This document shows, one piece after another, positions 44,901 through 54,604 of a stretch of DNA of 64,000 nt. Every line of letters starts with the position of its first letter. The stretch's first letter is position 1. The notes beneath the pieces are model-generated. The model was not told where the DNA came from. It was given only the letters and a program-made list of their open reading frames with translations, and made no database searches. Both the position numbers and the translations under genes were made by a program. This DNA is from Streptomyces sp. PKU-EA00015 (GTDB taxonomy: Bacteria > Actinomycetota > Actinomycetes > Streptomycetales > Streptomycetaceae): positions 1 through 64,000 of the forward strand of contig NZ_JABZEE010000024.1 of assembly GCF_013387495.1 (NCBI RefSeq), in the 5' to 3' direction.

Positions 44901-46718
44901 ATGTCAGCGACACCACCCCATCACTGCGCGGACAGGCGGACCCGGCGCGTGCTCGTCGCCGCCGCCGGCCTGGCCACGGTCGGCGCGCTCGCGGCCGCGC
45001 TGCCGGCCGGCGCCACCGGCGCCGACCGGCAGGGCTCCGGTCACCACCCGCGGACCGTCGATGTGCAGCTGCTCTCCTTCAACGACCTGCACGGCAACCT
45101 GGAGCCGCCGGCCGGCTCCGCGGGCACCGTCTCCGAGAAGCAGGCCGACGGCACGGTCAAGACGATCCCGGCCGGTGGTGTCGAGTACCTCGCGACCTCG
45201 CTGCGCACCGCGCGCCAGGGCAACCCGTACTCCGTCACCGCCGCCGCCGGCGACCTGGTGGGCGCGAGCCCGCTGCTGTCGGGTCTCTTCCACGACGAGC
45301 CGACCGTCGAGGCGCTCAACAAGCTGGACCTCGACGTGGCGGGCGTGGGCAACCACGAGTTCGACGAGGGCGCCGTCGAGCTGGCCCGCCTGCAGAACGG
45401 CGGCTGCCACCCGACCGACGGCTGCTTCGAGGAGGGCAAGGAGTTCGAGGGCGCCGACTTCCCCTACCTCGCGGCGAACGTCACCAAGGAGTCGACGGGC
45501 AAGCCGATCCTGAAGCCGTACACGGTCTGGAAGAAGAACGGCGTCAAGATCGGCTTCATCGGGGTGACCCTGGAGGGCACGCCGGACATCGTCAGCGCGA
45601 ACGGCATCAAGGGCCTGAAGTTCCACGACGAGATCGAGACGGTCAACAAGTACGCCCGTGAGCTGGACCGCAAGGGCGTGAAGTCGATCGTCGCGCTCAT
45701 CCACGAGGGCGGCTCGCCCGCCTCCACCTCGTACAACTACGACTGCGACTCGCCGGGCGCGGGCGACGGCATCTCGGGCCCGATCGTCGACATCGCCAAG
45801 GGCATCACGCCCAAGGTCGACGCCCTGGTCACCGGCCACACCCACCAGGCGTACGTGTGCACGGTCCCGGACCCGGCCGGCAAGCCGCGCATGGTCACCT
45901 CGGCGTCCTCGTACGGCAAGCTCTACACGGACACCACGCTCACCTACGACCGGTGGACCGGCGACATCGTCCGTACGTCGGTGAAGTCGGCGAACCACAT
46001 CGTCAGCCGTGACCAGGCCAAGGCCCAGGACATGACGGACCTGATCACGCGCTGGAACAAGCTGGCCGCCCCGATCGCGAACCGCCCCCAGGGCTTCATC
46101 TCCGCCGACATCAACGGCCGCGGCGCGACCACCCCGGAGAAGCCGCTCGGCGACCTGATCGCGGACGCGCAGCTGGCGGGCCTCGCGCCGGCCGACAAGG
46201 GCGGCGCCCAGCTGGCGCTGATGAACCCGGGCGGTATCCGCTCCGACCTGGTCCACAAGGCGTCGGGCAGCGAGGGCGACGGTGTGGTGACGTACGGCGA
46301 GGCCTTCACGGTCCAGCCGTTCACCAACATGATGAATGTCGTGGACCTGACCGGCGCGCAGCTGATCACCGCGCTCCAGCAGCAGGTCAGCGGCCCGAAC
46401 GAGGCGTCGCCGAAGATCCTCCAGGTCTCGAAGGGCTTCACCTACACCCTGGATCTGACGAAGACCGGCACCGACCGGGTCGTCGTGGGCTCGGTGAAGC
46501 TCAACGGCGAGGCGATCGACCCGGCGAAGACGTACCCGGTCGCGATGAACGAGTTCCTCGCGGGCGGCGGTGACGGCTTCACGGTCCTCAAGGAGCACAC
46601 CAACAAGCTGGTGGGCGCCTCCGACCTGGACGTCTTCAACGCCTACCTGGCGGCCAACTCCTCGGCGTCCGCGCCGATCGCGCCGCCGGCGGCGGACCGC
46701 ATCACGGTCGTCCGGTAA
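44901..46718 (+). CDS. Secreted bifunctional metallophosphatase / 5'-nucleotidase
   Basis: The 605-residue precursor has a basic N terminus and signal region (RRTRRVLVAAAGLATVG, cleaved after about residue 38). The calcineurin-like domain shows the metal ligand motifs LLSFNDLHGNLEPP, AAGDLVGASPLLSG, VGNHEFDEGAVE and VTGHTHQAYVC. The C-terminal 5'-nucleotidase domain (about 400-590) has ALMNPGGIRSDLVH and NMMNVVDLTGAQL, and ends with NEFLAGGGDGFTVLKE. It hydrolyses extracellular nucleotides to free phosphate. It suits the phosphate theme of the region, although no PHO box was seen. Confidence 0.93.
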   Translation: MSATPPHHCADRRTRRVLVAAAGLATVGALAAALPAGATGADRQGSGHHPRTVDVQLLSFNDLHGNLEPPAGSAGTVSEKQADGTVKTIPAGGVEYLATSLRTARQGNPYSVTAAAGDLVGASPLLSGLFHDEPTVEALNKLDLDVAGVGNHEFDEGAVELARLQNGGCHPTDGCFEEGKEFEGADFPYLAANVTKESTGKPILKPYTVWKKNGVKIGFIGVTLEGTPDIVSANGIKGLKFHDEIETVNKYARELDRKGVKSIVALIHEGGSPASTSYNYDCDSPGAGDGISGPIVDIAKGITPKVDALVTGHTHQAYVCTVPDPAGKPRMVTSASSYGKLYTDTTLTYDRWTGDIVRTSVKSANHIVSRDQAKAQDMTDLITRWNKLAAPIANRPQGFISADINGRGATTPEKPLGDLIADAQLAGLAPADKGGAQLALMNPGGIRSDLVHKASGSEGDGVVTYGEAFTVQPFTNMMNVVDLTGAQLITALQQQVSGPNEASPKILQVSKGFTYTLDLTKTGTDRVVVGSVKLNGEAIDPAKTYPVAMNEFLAGGGDGFTVLKEHTNKLVGASDLDVFNAYLAANSSASAPIAPPAADRITVVR

Positions 46719-46737
46719 GCGGTCGGTGCCGGACGAC

Positions 46738-46766
46738 GGGGCGGCGGGCCGGGGGCCCGCCGCCCC
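46738..46766. terminator. Strong hairpin after the nucleotidase gene
   Basis: GGGGCGGCGGGCC (46738-46750) and GGCCCGCCGCCCC (46754-46766) form a perfect 13-base stem with a 3-base loop. Flanking CGAC/CGTCG sequences can extend it. It lies 19 bases beyond the stop codon. Confidence 0.85.
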
Positions 46767-46869
46767 ACCGTCGTTTCCGCGGGCACTTTCCGGCCGGTCC
46801 AGACCTTTGGGCGGAGCGAGGCGTCCGGACCCTGGCGCGTCTTGTCGTGAACGCGTCATACTCCCGGCC

Positions 46870-47742
46870 ATGGACCGACGGAGATTTCTCGCGGGCGCGG
46901 CGGCCTTCTCCGCCGCCGCCCTCATCGGCGCCCCCCACGCCGCCGCCGCACCGCGCCGCACCCTGTCCGCGCAGGACTGGATGGCCGGTGCCGCCGACTC
47001 GACTCCCCTCCAGCGCCTGACGATTCCCGGCACCCACGACTCGGGCGCCCGGTTCGGCGGGCTGTGGACGGAGTGCCAGAACACGACCGTCGCGGAGCAA
47101 CTGAACAGCGGCATCCGCTTCCTCGACGTACGGTGCCGGGTGACCGGCGGCTCGTTCGCCATCCATCACGGGCCGTACTACCAGAACCTGATGTTCGGCG
47201 ACATCCTCATCGCCTGCCGCGACTTCCTCGCCGCGCACCCGTCCGAGACGGTGCTGATGCGCGTCAAGCAGGAGTACTCCGAGGAGAGCGGCGCGACCTT
47301 CCGCGCGGTCTTCGACGACTACCTCGACCGCCGGGGCTGGCGGTCGCTGTTCCGCATCGGCGACGGCATTCCCGCGCTCGGCCATGCGCGCGGCAGGGTC
47401 GTCCTCCTCGGCGACAACGGCGGCCTGCCCGGAGTGCGGTACGCGGACGGCGCGCTCTTCGACATCCAGGACGACTGGAACGCCGCCCCGAACGCCAAGT
47501 ACCCGAAGATCGAGGCGCATTTCCGCAAGGCCGTGGAGCAGCCGGGGAAGCTGTTCGTCAACTACGTCAGCACGGCGGCCTACCTGCCACCGCGCTGGAA
47601 CTCCGACAACCTCAACCCGCGCGTCCACGCCTTCCTCGACGGCTCGGTGGCGGGCGGCTGGCGCGGGCTGGGAATCGTCCCCATGGACTTCCCCAACACC
47701 CGCGCGGGACTGGTCGACTCCCTCATCCGCCACAACGGCTGA
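46870..47742 (+). CDS. Secreted phosphatidylinositol-specific phospholipase C
   Basis: The 290-residue precursor starts MDRRRFLAGAAAFSAAALIG, with the RR-x-F-L-x-G pattern of a Tat signal, cleaved near AHAAAA. Catalytic-type residues are visible: His in LTIPGTHDSGARF and His in GSFAIHHGPYYQNLMFG. SETVLMRVKQEYSEESG and the RVVLLGDNGGLPG strand complete the X-domain barrel. The enzyme cleaves phosphatidylinositol to diacylglycerol and cyclic inositol phosphate. No good ribosome site precedes the ATG, so translation may be leaderless or weak. The Tat route implies folding before export. Confidence 0.88.
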   Translation: MDRRRFLAGAAAFSAAALIGAPHAAAAPRRTLSAQDWMAGAADSTPLQRLTIPGTHDSGARFGGLWTECQNTTVAEQLNSGIRFLDVRCRVTGGSFAIHHGPYYQNLMFGDILIACRDFLAAHPSETVLMRVKQEYSEESGATFRAVFDDYLDRRGWRSLFRIGDGIPALGHARGRVVLLGDNGGLPGVRYADGALFDIQDDWNAAPNAKYPKIEAHFRKAVEQPGKLFVNYVSTAAYLPPRWNSDNLNPRVHAFLDGSVAGGWRGLGIVPMDFPNTRAGLVDSLIRHNG

Positions 47743-47775
47743 CGGGGCAGCGGGACCGCCGCGGCGGCCGTCGCC

Positions 47776-49230
47776 CTACTGAACGGTGGACGGCGGCGGC
47801 GTCGCGGCGCCCGGCAGGCGGATCACCGCGCGCGTTCCGCCGCCCTCCGCCGCGGCGAGCGCCACCTCGCCGCCCGCCTGCTGGACGGTACGGGCCACGA
47901 TCGACAGCCCGAGACCCGAGCCCGGCAGCGACCGCGCCGACGGCGAGCGCCAGAACCGCTCGAAGACGTGCGGCAGTTCCTCCCGCGGGATGCCGGGCCC
48001 GTGGTCCCGGACGGTCAGTTCGCCGTCCCGCAGGCGCACCTCGATCGCGCCGCCCGGCGGCGAGAACTTCACGGCGTTGTCCAGGACGTTGACCAGTGCC
48101 CGTTCCAGGGCGGCCTGGTCACCGCGTACGTACCAGGGCCGGACGTCGGCCTCGAAGCTCAGCTCCGGTCCGCGCAGCCGGGCCCGCTCCAGCGCGCCGT
48201 CGACGATCTCGTGCAGCGCCACGACCTGCACCTGGCGGCCGTGGGCCGCGCTGTCCGGGCGGGACAGCTCCTGCAGGTCGCCGATCAGCGACGCCAGTTC
48301 CGTCATCTGCGCCTTGACCGAAGCGAGCAGGGCCCGGCGGTCGTCCGGCGGGATCGCGCGTCCCGTGTCCTCACTGCGGGCGAGCAGTTCGATGTTCGTC
48401 CGCAGCGAGGTCAGCGGCGTGCGCAGCTCGTGACCGGCATCGGCGATGAGCTGCTGCTGGAGGTCGCGCGACGAGGCGAGCGCGGCGGTCATCGCGTTGA
48501 ACGAGCGCGACAGCCGGGCGATCTCGTCGTTCCCGTCGATCGGGATGCGCACGCTCAGGTCCTCGGTGCGCGCCACGTGCTCGACGGCGCCGGTCAGCCG
48601 GTCCACGGGCGCGAGCCCGGTGCGCGCGACCCACAGCCCGGCCGCGCCCGCGCCGAACACCCCGATGCCGGAGACGACGAGCAGCAGCAGGGCCAGCTCG
48701 CGCAGCGTGTTCTCGGTCTCCGCGAGCGGGAACGCGTACATGACGGCCGTGTCCCGGACCACCCCGCCGCCCGGCGGGGCCGCGACGGCCGCGACGGTCA
48801 GCACCCGCACCGACCGGCCTTCCGTGTCCGTGCCGTTGCGGTACGCCTCGATCGCCGGGTCCCCGGCCCGCGCCACGTCCCGGTCGGCCGCGGTGACGCG
48901 GACCGTGCCGGCGTAGTTCCTGGCGAAGACGCACGGCCGGTCGTCGTCGGTGCGCGCGAGCTGGAAGTAGTAGTCGGACCTCGGCCCCTGGAAATCGGCC
49001 GGGTCGGTGGCCTTGCGGGCGCAGTTGCTCAGCGTGGTGGCGATGTCGATGGCCCGCAGCGGCGTGTTCTCGTTCGCCGAGTGCAGCTTGCCGTCCACCT
49101 CGTCGTACAGCTTGCCGCGCACGACGAACCAGCACACGGTGGAGACGACAGCGACCGCCGCCGCGACCGCCGTCGCCACCAGCAGCGCGAGCCGGGAGCG
49201 CAGCGGCAGGGCACGGAAGCGTGCGATCAC
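47776..49230 (-). CDS. Two-component sensor histidine kinase
   Basis: The 484-residue kinase has a first membrane helix ([23 protein letters not shown], about 14-36; cited in part) and an extracellular sensor region (to about 170). A second helix ([20 protein letters not shown]) and a HAMP domain follow. The HisKA phosphoacceptor His is in [17 protein letters not shown]. The HATPase has N-box [14 protein letters not shown]1 [16 protein letters not shown] and G2 [10 protein letters not shown]. The first gene of the pair is the regulator, whose TGA overlaps this start (ATGA). The linked HtrA-like protease suggests envelope or secretion stress sensing. Confidence 0.92.
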   Translation of the reverse strand: MIARFRALPLRSRLALLVATAVAAAVAVVSTVCWFVVRGKLYDEVDGKLHSANENTPLRAIDIATTLSNCARKATDPADFQGPRSDYYFQLARTDDDRPCVFARNYAGTVRVTAADRDVARAGDPAIEAYRNGTDTEGRSVRVLTVAAVAAPPGGGVVRDTAVMYAFPLAETENTLRELALLLLVVSGIGVFGAGAAGLWVARTGLAPVDRLTGAVEHVARTEDLSVRIPIDGNDEIARLSRSFNAMTAALASSRDLQQQLIADAGHELRTPLTSLRTNIELLARSEDTGRAIPPDDRRALLASVKAQMTELASLIGDLQELSRPDSAAHGRQVQVVALHEIVDGALERARLRGPELSFEADVRPWYVRGDQAALERALVNVLDNAVKFSPPGGAIEVRLRDGELTVRDHGPGIPREELPHVFERFWRSPSARSLPGSGLGLSIVARTVQQAGGEVALAAAEGGGTRAVIRLPGAATPPPSTVQ

Positions 49231-49940
49231 TCCGGGCCGCCCGATCGCAGGACGTAGCCCACGCCGCGCACGGTGTGCACGAGCCGCGGCTCACCGGCCG
49301 CCTCCGTCTTGCGCCGCAGATACATCACGTACACGTCCAGCGAGTTGGAACTGGGCTCGAAGTCGAAGCCCCAGACGGACTTCAGGATCTGCTCACGGGT
49401 GAGGACCTGGCGCGGATGGGCCAGGAACAGTTCGAGCAGGGTGAACTCGGTACGGGTCAGCTCGACGCGGCGGGTGCCGCGGGTGACCTCCCGGGTCGCG
49501 AGGTCCATGCGCAGATCGGCGAACGACAGCACGTCCTCGTCCCCCGCGGCCTCGGCCGCAGCAGCGTATGCGCTGCGGCGCAGCAGGGCGCGGATACGGG
49601 CGAACAGCTCGTCCAGCTCGAACGGCTTGACCAGGTAGTCGTCGGCGCCCGCGTCCAGGCCGGTGACGCGGTCGCCGACCGTGTCGCGAGCCGTCAGCAT
49701 CAGGATCGGCACCCGGGACCCGGCGGACCGCAGTCGGCGGGCCGCGGTCAGGCCGTCCATCCGGGGCATCTGGATGTCGAGGACGACGAGATCGGGGGCG
49801 TACGCCTCCGCCTTGGCGAGCGCGTCGACGCCGTCGACGGCGACCTCGGTGCCGTACCCCTCGAAGGCGAGGGAGCGCTGCAGCGCCTCGCGCACGGCGG
49901 GCTCGTCGTCGACGATGAGGATGCGGTCGCCTTCAGTCAT
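49227..49940 (-). CDS. OmpR-family response regulator
   Basis: The 237-residue protein has a receiver domain with acidic pair VDDEP, phospho-acceptor Asp in [15 protein letters not shown] (about 54) and switch Thr and Lys in MLTARD and YLVKPFEL. It is followed by an OmpR-type winged helix ([36 protein letters not shown]). It is co-transcribed with the sensor kinase (4-base overlap). Divergence from other OmpR regulators does not indicate targets. The HtrA-like gene lies 20 bases upstream in the same direction and may belong to the same operon. Confidence 0.93.
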   Translation of the reverse strand: MTEGDRILIVDDEPAVREALQRSLAFEGYGTEVAVDGVDALAKAEAYAPDLVVLDIQMPRMDGLTAARRLRSAGSRVPILMLTARDTVGDRVTGLDAGADDYLVKPFELDELFARIRALLRRSAYAAAAEAAGDEDVLSFADLRMDLATREVTRGTRRVELTRTEFTLLELFLAHPRQVLTREQILKSVWGFDFEPSSNSLDVYVMYLRRKTEAAGEPRLVHTVRGVGYVLRSGGPE

Positions 49941-49960
49941 GGATCCAGCCTCGCACGCGA

Positions 49961-50950
49961 TCAGTTGTCCCCGCCGGAGCGCAGATCGTCCAGGTCGGCC
50001 TTGACCGTGTCGATGGGGATCGCGAAGCCGAGCCCGACGCTGCCCGCGGTGGAGCCGGTGGCGGAACTGGGCGAGTACATGGCCGAGTTGATGCCGATGA
50101 CCTCGCCGTTCATGTCGATGAGCGCGCCTCCGGAGTTGCCGGGGTTGAGGGAGGCGTCGGTCTGGATCGCCTTGTAGGTGGTCCTGGAGTCGCCGGTGTC
50201 GCCGTTGAACTGCTGCCCGCCGAACTCGAAGGGCCAGTTCTCACGGGGGTCCTGCCCGCCCTGGTCCTCCTCCTTGGAGACCGTCACGTCACGGTCGAGC
50301 GCGGAGACGATGCCGCTGGTGACGGTGCCGGTCAGGCCCTCGGGGGAGCCGATCGCGACGACCTCGTCGCCGACCTTCACGCTGCTGGAGTCCCCGAGGG
50401 CGGCGGCTTTGAGGCCCTTGGCGCCGTTCAGCTCGATGAGGGCGAGGTCCTTGTCGGGGTCGGCGCCGACGATGTCGGCGGTGTACGTCCTGCCGTCGCT
50501 GAGACGCACCTTGATCGTCTCGGCGCCGGAGACGACGTGGTTGTTGGTGACGATCTCGCCGCCGGAGGTGATGATCACGCCGGAGCCGGTGGACCGCCCG
50601 GAGGCGGAGGCGGCGTTGATCTCGACGATGCTGGGCGAGACGGCCTGGGCGACGCCGGCGACGGTGCCCTTGCTGCTCTGCGAGACGTTGGTGCCGGAGG
50701 CGACGGAGCCGCCGACGGTGCCGCTGTCGCCGTCGCCGAACCGGTCGACGAGGGCGGAGGCGCCGCCGCCGATGGCCGCCGCGACGATGGCGACGGCGGC
50801 GACGAGCGCGACGGGCCGCTTGGCCCGGTCCGCCCGATGCGCCGCCGCACCGGGCGGGAGCGGGGGCAGGGGCGGTGACGGCGGGTAGGCGCCGAGGTGG
50901 TGGGTGTGGTGGGTTCCCTCGTCGCCGGTTCGGCGGTGGTGATCGCTCAT
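49961..50950 (-). CDS. Membrane-anchored HtrA-like trypsin-family serine protease (no PDZ)
   Basis: The 329-residue protein has a His/Pro-rich cytoplasmic N terminus and one membrane anchor ([20 protein letters not shown], about 50-69). A chymotrypsin-fold domain follows, with triad residues His in [14 protein letters not shown], Asp in [12 protein letters not shown] and Ser in [15 protein letters not shown]. It ends soon after the protease domain ([20 protein letters not shown]), so the PDZ domain of typical HtrA/DegP is missing. It lies 20 bases before the response regulator gene and probably serves in cell-envelope protein quality control. Confidence 0.9.
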   Translation of the reverse strand: MSDHHRRTGDEGTHHTHHLGAYPPSPPLPPLPPGAAAHRADRAKRPVALVAAVAIVAAAIGGGASALVDRFGDGDSGTVGGSVASGTNVSQSSKGTVAGVAQAVSPSIVEINAASASGRSTGSGVIITSGGEIVTNNHVVSGAETIKVRLSDGRTYTADIVGADPDKDLALIELNGAKGLKAAALGDSSSVKVGDEVVAIGSPEGLTGTVTSGIVSALDRDVTVSKEEDQGGQDPRENWPFEFGGQQFNGDTGDSRTTYKAIQTDASLNPGNSGGALIDMNGEVIGINSAMYSPSSATGSTAGSVGLGFAIPIDTVKADLDDLRSGGDN

Positions 50951-51388
50951 GGAAACGACTGTCGTGGCCGGAGATGAGAGAAGTCTGAGGCGCCGCTGAG
51001 AAGCCCGACAGAAGGGTGTATGCCCGATATAAGCGTCGCGGCCCTTTGCCGGGGACTCGGCTCCGGACCCCGGGCGGGTTGCGGCCCTGACGGGCGGCAG
51101 CTCCGCGCCGCCCCTTGCCCTGCGCCATGGGGCACGGCGATACCTTCGGCCCCGCGGGCGTTGGCGTGGCGCTCGCGGGGGCAGCGTCGCCGGGAGCAAC
51201 ACCAGCCCCGCTGGGGCACCACCCACGGCCGCCAGGCCGTAAGGGGAGGTGGAGGCGGGGTCCGGGGCGGCGCCCCGCCAGGCGCAGCGCCCTCGCGGGC
51301 GCGGTCACGGCCTGCGTGACCGCGCGCCCACGTCGGGCGTGCGTCACGTCGAGCATGCAGTCACCACAGGGCGGCGCGCGCCGCCCTG
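50951..51388. other. Intergenic block with hairpins
   Basis: No gene is supported in these 438 bases between lacI-type and protease genes. They contain an 11-base perfect hairpin (GCGCGGTCACG/CGTGACCGCGC, 51299-51325, 5-base loop), the palindrome listed separately, and several GGGGC-n-GCCCC units. The last recall the block at 31.9-32.6 kb. The protease promoter should lie near 50951-51100. Confidence 0.5.
51367..51388. terminator. Perfect 22-base palindrome directly after the LacI-family stop codon
   Basis: CAGGGCGGCGC followed by its exact complement GCGCCGCCCTG begins on the minus strand immediately after the TGA at 51389-51391. It can fold into a near-loopless stem and is a likely terminator. 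Confidence 0.6.
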
Positions 51389-52414
51389 TCAGGCGTTGCA
51401 GCCGCAGGAGCGGCGGATCACCAGGCCCGACGGGAACAGCTTCACCCGCTCGCGACGCGAGCCCCCCACCCGCAGGCCGTCGTCCAGGACCAGGTCCACC
51501 GCCGCACGGGCCATCGCGGGCCGGTCCGAGGAGATCGTCGTCAGCGGCGGATCCGTGAGCGCCGCTTCCTTCACGTCGTCGAAGCCCGCCACCGCCAGCT
51601 CGCCCGGCACGTCTATCCGCAGCTCTCGCGCCGCCCGCAGCACGCCGAAGGCCTGGTCGTCCGTCGAGCAGAAGATCGCCGGGGGCCGGTCGGGCCCGGA
51701 CAGGATCTTCAGCGCGATCTGGTAGGCGTCGTAGCGGTTGTACGGCGCCTCGAAGAGCCGGCCGTCGATCGAGCGCCCGGACTCCTTCATCGCCCGGCGC
51801 CAGCCCTCGACGTGGTCGGCGACCGGGTCGCCGACCGCCGGGGTGTTCGGGACGCCGCCGAGACAGGCGACGTACTCGTGGCCGTGCTCCAGCAGGTGCC
51901 GGGTCGCGAGCTGCGCGCCGCCGACGTCGTCCGTGACGACCGCGACGTCGTCGATCGCCTCGGGCCGCTCGTGCAGCAGCACGACCCGTGCGTCCCACGC
52001 CTCGATCTCGGCCGCGGCCCGCTCGCTCATGCCCTGGCTGACCAGGATCAGTCCCGAGACGCGCATGCCGAGGAACGCCCGCAGATAGTGGACCTCGCGC
52101 TCGTCGCGGTAGTCCGAATTGCCGACGAGCACCATTTTTCCGCGCTCGGCGGCAGCCTGTTCCACCGCGTGCGCCATTTCGGCGAAGAACGGCTGCCGGG
52201 CGTCCGGCACGATCATGCCTATGAGATCCGTCCGTCGCGAGGCCATCGCCTGCGCGACCCGGTCGGGCCGGTACCCCAGCTCCTTGATCGCTGCGAGAAC
52301 CCGCTCGCGCGTGGCCGGGGCGACCGGCCGGGGTCCGTTGTTGATGACGTAGCTGACGACGGCGGTCGAAGTACCCGCCAGTCGCGCAACGTCGTCCCGC
52401 GTCACCTTGGCCAC
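51389..52414 (-). CDS. LacI-family transcriptional regulator
   Basis: The 341-residue protein begins with a LacI helix-turn-helix ([20 protein letters not shown]) and the hinge region ([20 protein letters not shown]). A periplasmic-binding-protein-like sensor follows, with the usual [35 protein letters not shown] and [20 protein letters not shown] blocks. Ligand is probably a sugar, but no sugar transport or catabolic genes are adjacent. The C terminus carries closely spaced cysteines (RRSCGCNA). The gene is followed by glnR on the right, in the same direction. Confidence 0.9.
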   Translation of the reverse strand: MAKVTRDDVARLAGTSTAVVSYVINNGPRPVAPATRERVLAAIKELGYRPDRVAQAMASRRTDLIGMIVPDARQPFFAEMAHAVEQAAAERGKMVLVGNSDYRDEREVHYLRAFLGMRVSGLILVSQGMSERAAAEIEAWDARVVLLHERPEAIDDVAVVTDDVGGAQLATRHLLEHGHEYVACLGGVPNTPAVGDPVADHVEGWRRAMKESGRSIDGRLFEAPYNRYDAYQIALKILSGPDRPPAIFCSTDDQAFGVLRAARELRIDVPGELAVAGFDDVKEAALTDPPLTTISSDRPAMARAAVDLVLDDGLRVGGSRRERVKLFPSGLVIRRSCGCNA

Positions 52415-52438
52415 GGCGCGAAGTCTACGCGGGGTGAC

Positions 52439-53218
52439 CTACCTCTGGGCAGGGCGTACGGCCGCTTCCTCGATCACAGGAGGTTCGTCCGAGTGGGTGA
52501 CGGCCGCCGACGTCTTCGCCTTGGCCTCCTCCGCGGCCCGTTCCACCTTCTCCGGGGCGACGAAGCGGTAGCCCACGTTCCGTACGGTTCCGATGAGGGA
52601 CTCGTGCTCGGGGCCGAGCTTGGCGCGCAGCCGCCGTACGTGGACGTCGACCGTGCGCGTACCGCCGAAGTAGTCGTAGCCCCAGACCTCCTGGAGCAGC
52701 TGGGCGCGGGTGAAGACCCGGCCGGGGTGCTGGGCGAGGTACTTCAGCAGCTCGAACTCCTTGAAGGTCAGGTCCAGGACCCTGCCCTTCAGCTTCGCGC
52801 TGTAGGTCGCCTCGTCCACCGACAGGTCGCCGTTGCGGATTTCCATGGGGGAGTCGTCGGCAGTGATCTGCTGGCGGCCCATCGCGAGCCGCAGCCGCGC
52901 CTCGACCTCGGCCGGTCCGGCGGTGTCGAGCAGGACGTCGTCGATGCCCCAGTCGGCGGTGACGGCGGCGAGGCCGCCCTCGGTGACGACCAGGACGAGC
53001 GGGCAGCCGGGCCCGGTGGAGCGCAGCAGCTGGCACAGCGACCGCACCTGCGGCAGATCGCGGCGGCCGTCGACGAGGATGACGTCGGCGCCGGGGGTGT
53101 CGACGAGGGCCGGGCCCTCGGCGGGGGCCACCCGTACGTTGTGCAGCAGCAGTCCGAGGGCGGGGAGAACCTCCGTCGACGGCTGGAGGGCATTGGTCAG
53201 GAGCAGCAGAGAGCTCAT
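52439..53218 (-). CDS. glnR: GlnR, nitrogen-metabolism OmpR-type regulator
   Basis: The 259-residue protein starts [20 protein letters not shown]. Its receiver domain has the GlnR pattern [20 protein letters not shown]. It lacks the full acidic pocket, which in this family makes it an atypical (non-classically phosphorylated) regulator. The C-terminal winged helix is well conserved ([40 protein letters not shown]). GlnR activates glutamine synthetase, ammonium transport and nitrite reductase genes on nitrogen limitation. The acidic C-terminal tail ([19 protein letters not shown]) is variable. No kinase partner is adjacent, as is normal for glnR. Confidence 0.95.
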   Translation of the reverse strand: MSSLLLLTNALQPSTEVLPALGLLLHNVRVAPAEGPALVDTPGADVILVDGRRDLPQVRSLCQLLRSTGPGCPLVLVVTEGGLAAVTADWGIDDVLLDTAGPAEVEARLRLAMGRQQITADDSPMEIRNGDLSVDEATYSAKLKGRVLDLTFKEFELLKYLAQHPGRVFTRAQLLQEVWGYDYFGGTRTVDVHVRRLRAKLGPEHESLIGTVRNVGYRFVAPEKVERAAEEAKAKTSAAVTHSDEPPVIEEAAVRPAQR

Positions 53219-53476
53219 CGGATTCCACCCGTCCGGATCGTCGTGCGGTGCATGTCTTCGGATCGGTGTTCGGATCGGTGCTCGGTTCGCTCGTCCATGA
53301 CGTCGGTTCCTCCTCGGTCCCTGCGAGGACGCCTGCGGCACTGCTTCGTACGGCGGCTCTCTCGCGCCCGAGAGCCTTTGTGAGCTTGTGTTCACCTTGC
53401 TGTAACAACGGCCGGAAAACACAAAAGGACCCGGGGGCGGCATTGCCCGGATCCTCTGCCCAGCAGAATAGCCCAC

Positions 53477-54295
53477 ATGAGTTGCGCGGAAGAGGGCCGA
53501 TTTCACACTGTGGACGTGTCCTCGATCTCTCGCGGCCCCCGGCGCGCAATATTGCGGGCTCTCGACGGCGTCCCGATCGAGGCGTTCCACGAGCCGTGCT
53601 CGGCCGGTCCGGCCGCGACGGCGATCGTCGTCGCCCACGGCTTCACGGGCTCCGTGGCCCGACCCGCGCTGCGGCGTGCGGCCGGCGTCTTCGCGCGGCG
53701 GGCAGGTGTGGTGACGTTCTCGTTCCGGGGGCACGGCCGCTCCGGAGGGCGCTCCACCGTCGGCGACCGCGAGGTGCTCGATCTGGCCGCCGCGGTGGAG
53801 TGGGCCCGCTCGCTCGGCTACGCCAGGGTGGTGACGGTCGGGTTCTCCATGGGGGGCTCCGTCGTCCTGCGCCACGCGGCCGTGCAGAAGCGCGAGGGGC
53901 GCACGGAAGCACGGACCGATGCGGTGGCCGCCGTGAGCGCCCCCGCGCGCTGGTACTACCGGGGTACGGCCCCGATGCGCCGCCTCCACTGGGTTGTCAC
54001 GCGCCCGGTCGGCCGGCTGGTGGGCCGCTACGGCTTCCGCACCCGTATCCACCACCGCGACTGGGACCCGGTTCCCCTCTCGCCGGTCGAGTCGGTGCCG
54101 CTGATCGCGCCGACCCCGTTGCTCATCGTCCACGGCGACAGCGATCCCTATTTCCCGCTCGACCATCCGCGCATGCTGGCCGCGGCCGCCGCAGGCTCGG
54201 CCGAGCTGTGGCTGGAAGCGGGCATGGGCCACGCCGAGAACGCCGCGGACGAGGCGCTGCTCGTCCGCCTCGCGGACTGGCTGGTCGCCGCATGA
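53477..54295 (+). CDS. Alpha/beta hydrolase
   Basis: The 272-residue protein has the hydrolase fold. Oxyanion-type [20 protein letters not shown] is followed by the nucleophile elbow [18 protein letters not shown] (G-x-S-x-G). Asp lies in [20 protein letters not shown] and the catalytic His in [10 protein letters not shown]. The substrate is unknown. The N terminus contains a short Cys/Glu segment ([18 protein letters not shown]) before the fold. The gene is followed by the MoaD-like gene (44-base gap). Upstream lies the glnR control region. Confidence 0.88.
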   Translation: MSCAEEGRFHTVDVSSISRGPRRAILRALDGVPIEAFHEPCSAGPAATAIVVAHGFTGSVARPALRRAAGVFARRAGVVTFSFRGHGRSGGRSTVGDREVLDLAAAVEWARSLGYARVVTVGFSMGGSVVLRHAAVQKREGRTEARTDAVAAVSAPARWYYRGTAPMRRLHWVVTRPVGRLVGRYGFRTRIHHRDWDPVPLSPVESVPLIAPTPLLIVHGDSDPYFPLDHPRMLAAAAAGSAELWLEAGMGHAENAADEALLVRLADWLVAA

Positions 54296-54339
54296 CCCAT
54301 GATGGAGGGCGGCGCGACACGAATGAGAGGAGTGCCGCT

Positions 54340-54594
54340 ATGGCAGCGGGAACCATCCGCTATTGGGCCGCGGCCAAGGCGGCGGCCGGCGTCGCGGAGG
54401 AGCCGTACGCCGCGAAGACGCTCGCCGAGGCGCTCGACGCGGTACGCGAACGGCACCCGGGCGAGCTGACGCGGGTACTCCGTCGGTGTTCGTTCCTCGT
54501 CGACGGTGACCCCGTCGGGACCCGGAGCCATGAGACCGTACGCCTTGCCGAGGGCGGCACGGTCGAGGTGCTCCCGCCGTTCGCAGGAGGGTGA
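54340..54594 (+). CDS. MoaD/ThiS-family sulfur carrier-like protein
   Basis: The 84-residue protein has the ubiquitin-like MoaD/ThiS fold. It starts MAAGTIRYWAAAKAAAGVAE and ends VEVLPPFAGG, with the terminal Gly-Gly that is thiocarboxylated or adenylated in this family. Intermediate strands (KTLAEALDAVRERHPGELTR, CSFLVDGDPVGTRSHE) are typical. It could serve molybdopterin, thiamine or another sulfur pathway. No MoaE, ThiG or adenylating-enzyme gene is adjacent. The ATG is preceded by GAGAGGAG. Confidence 0.85.
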   Translation: MAAGTIRYWAAAKAAAGVAEEPYAAKTLAEALDAVRERHPGELTRVLRRCSFLVDGDPVGTRSHETVRLAEGGTVEVLPPFAGG

Positions 54595-54604
54595 ACCGCA
54601 CAGA

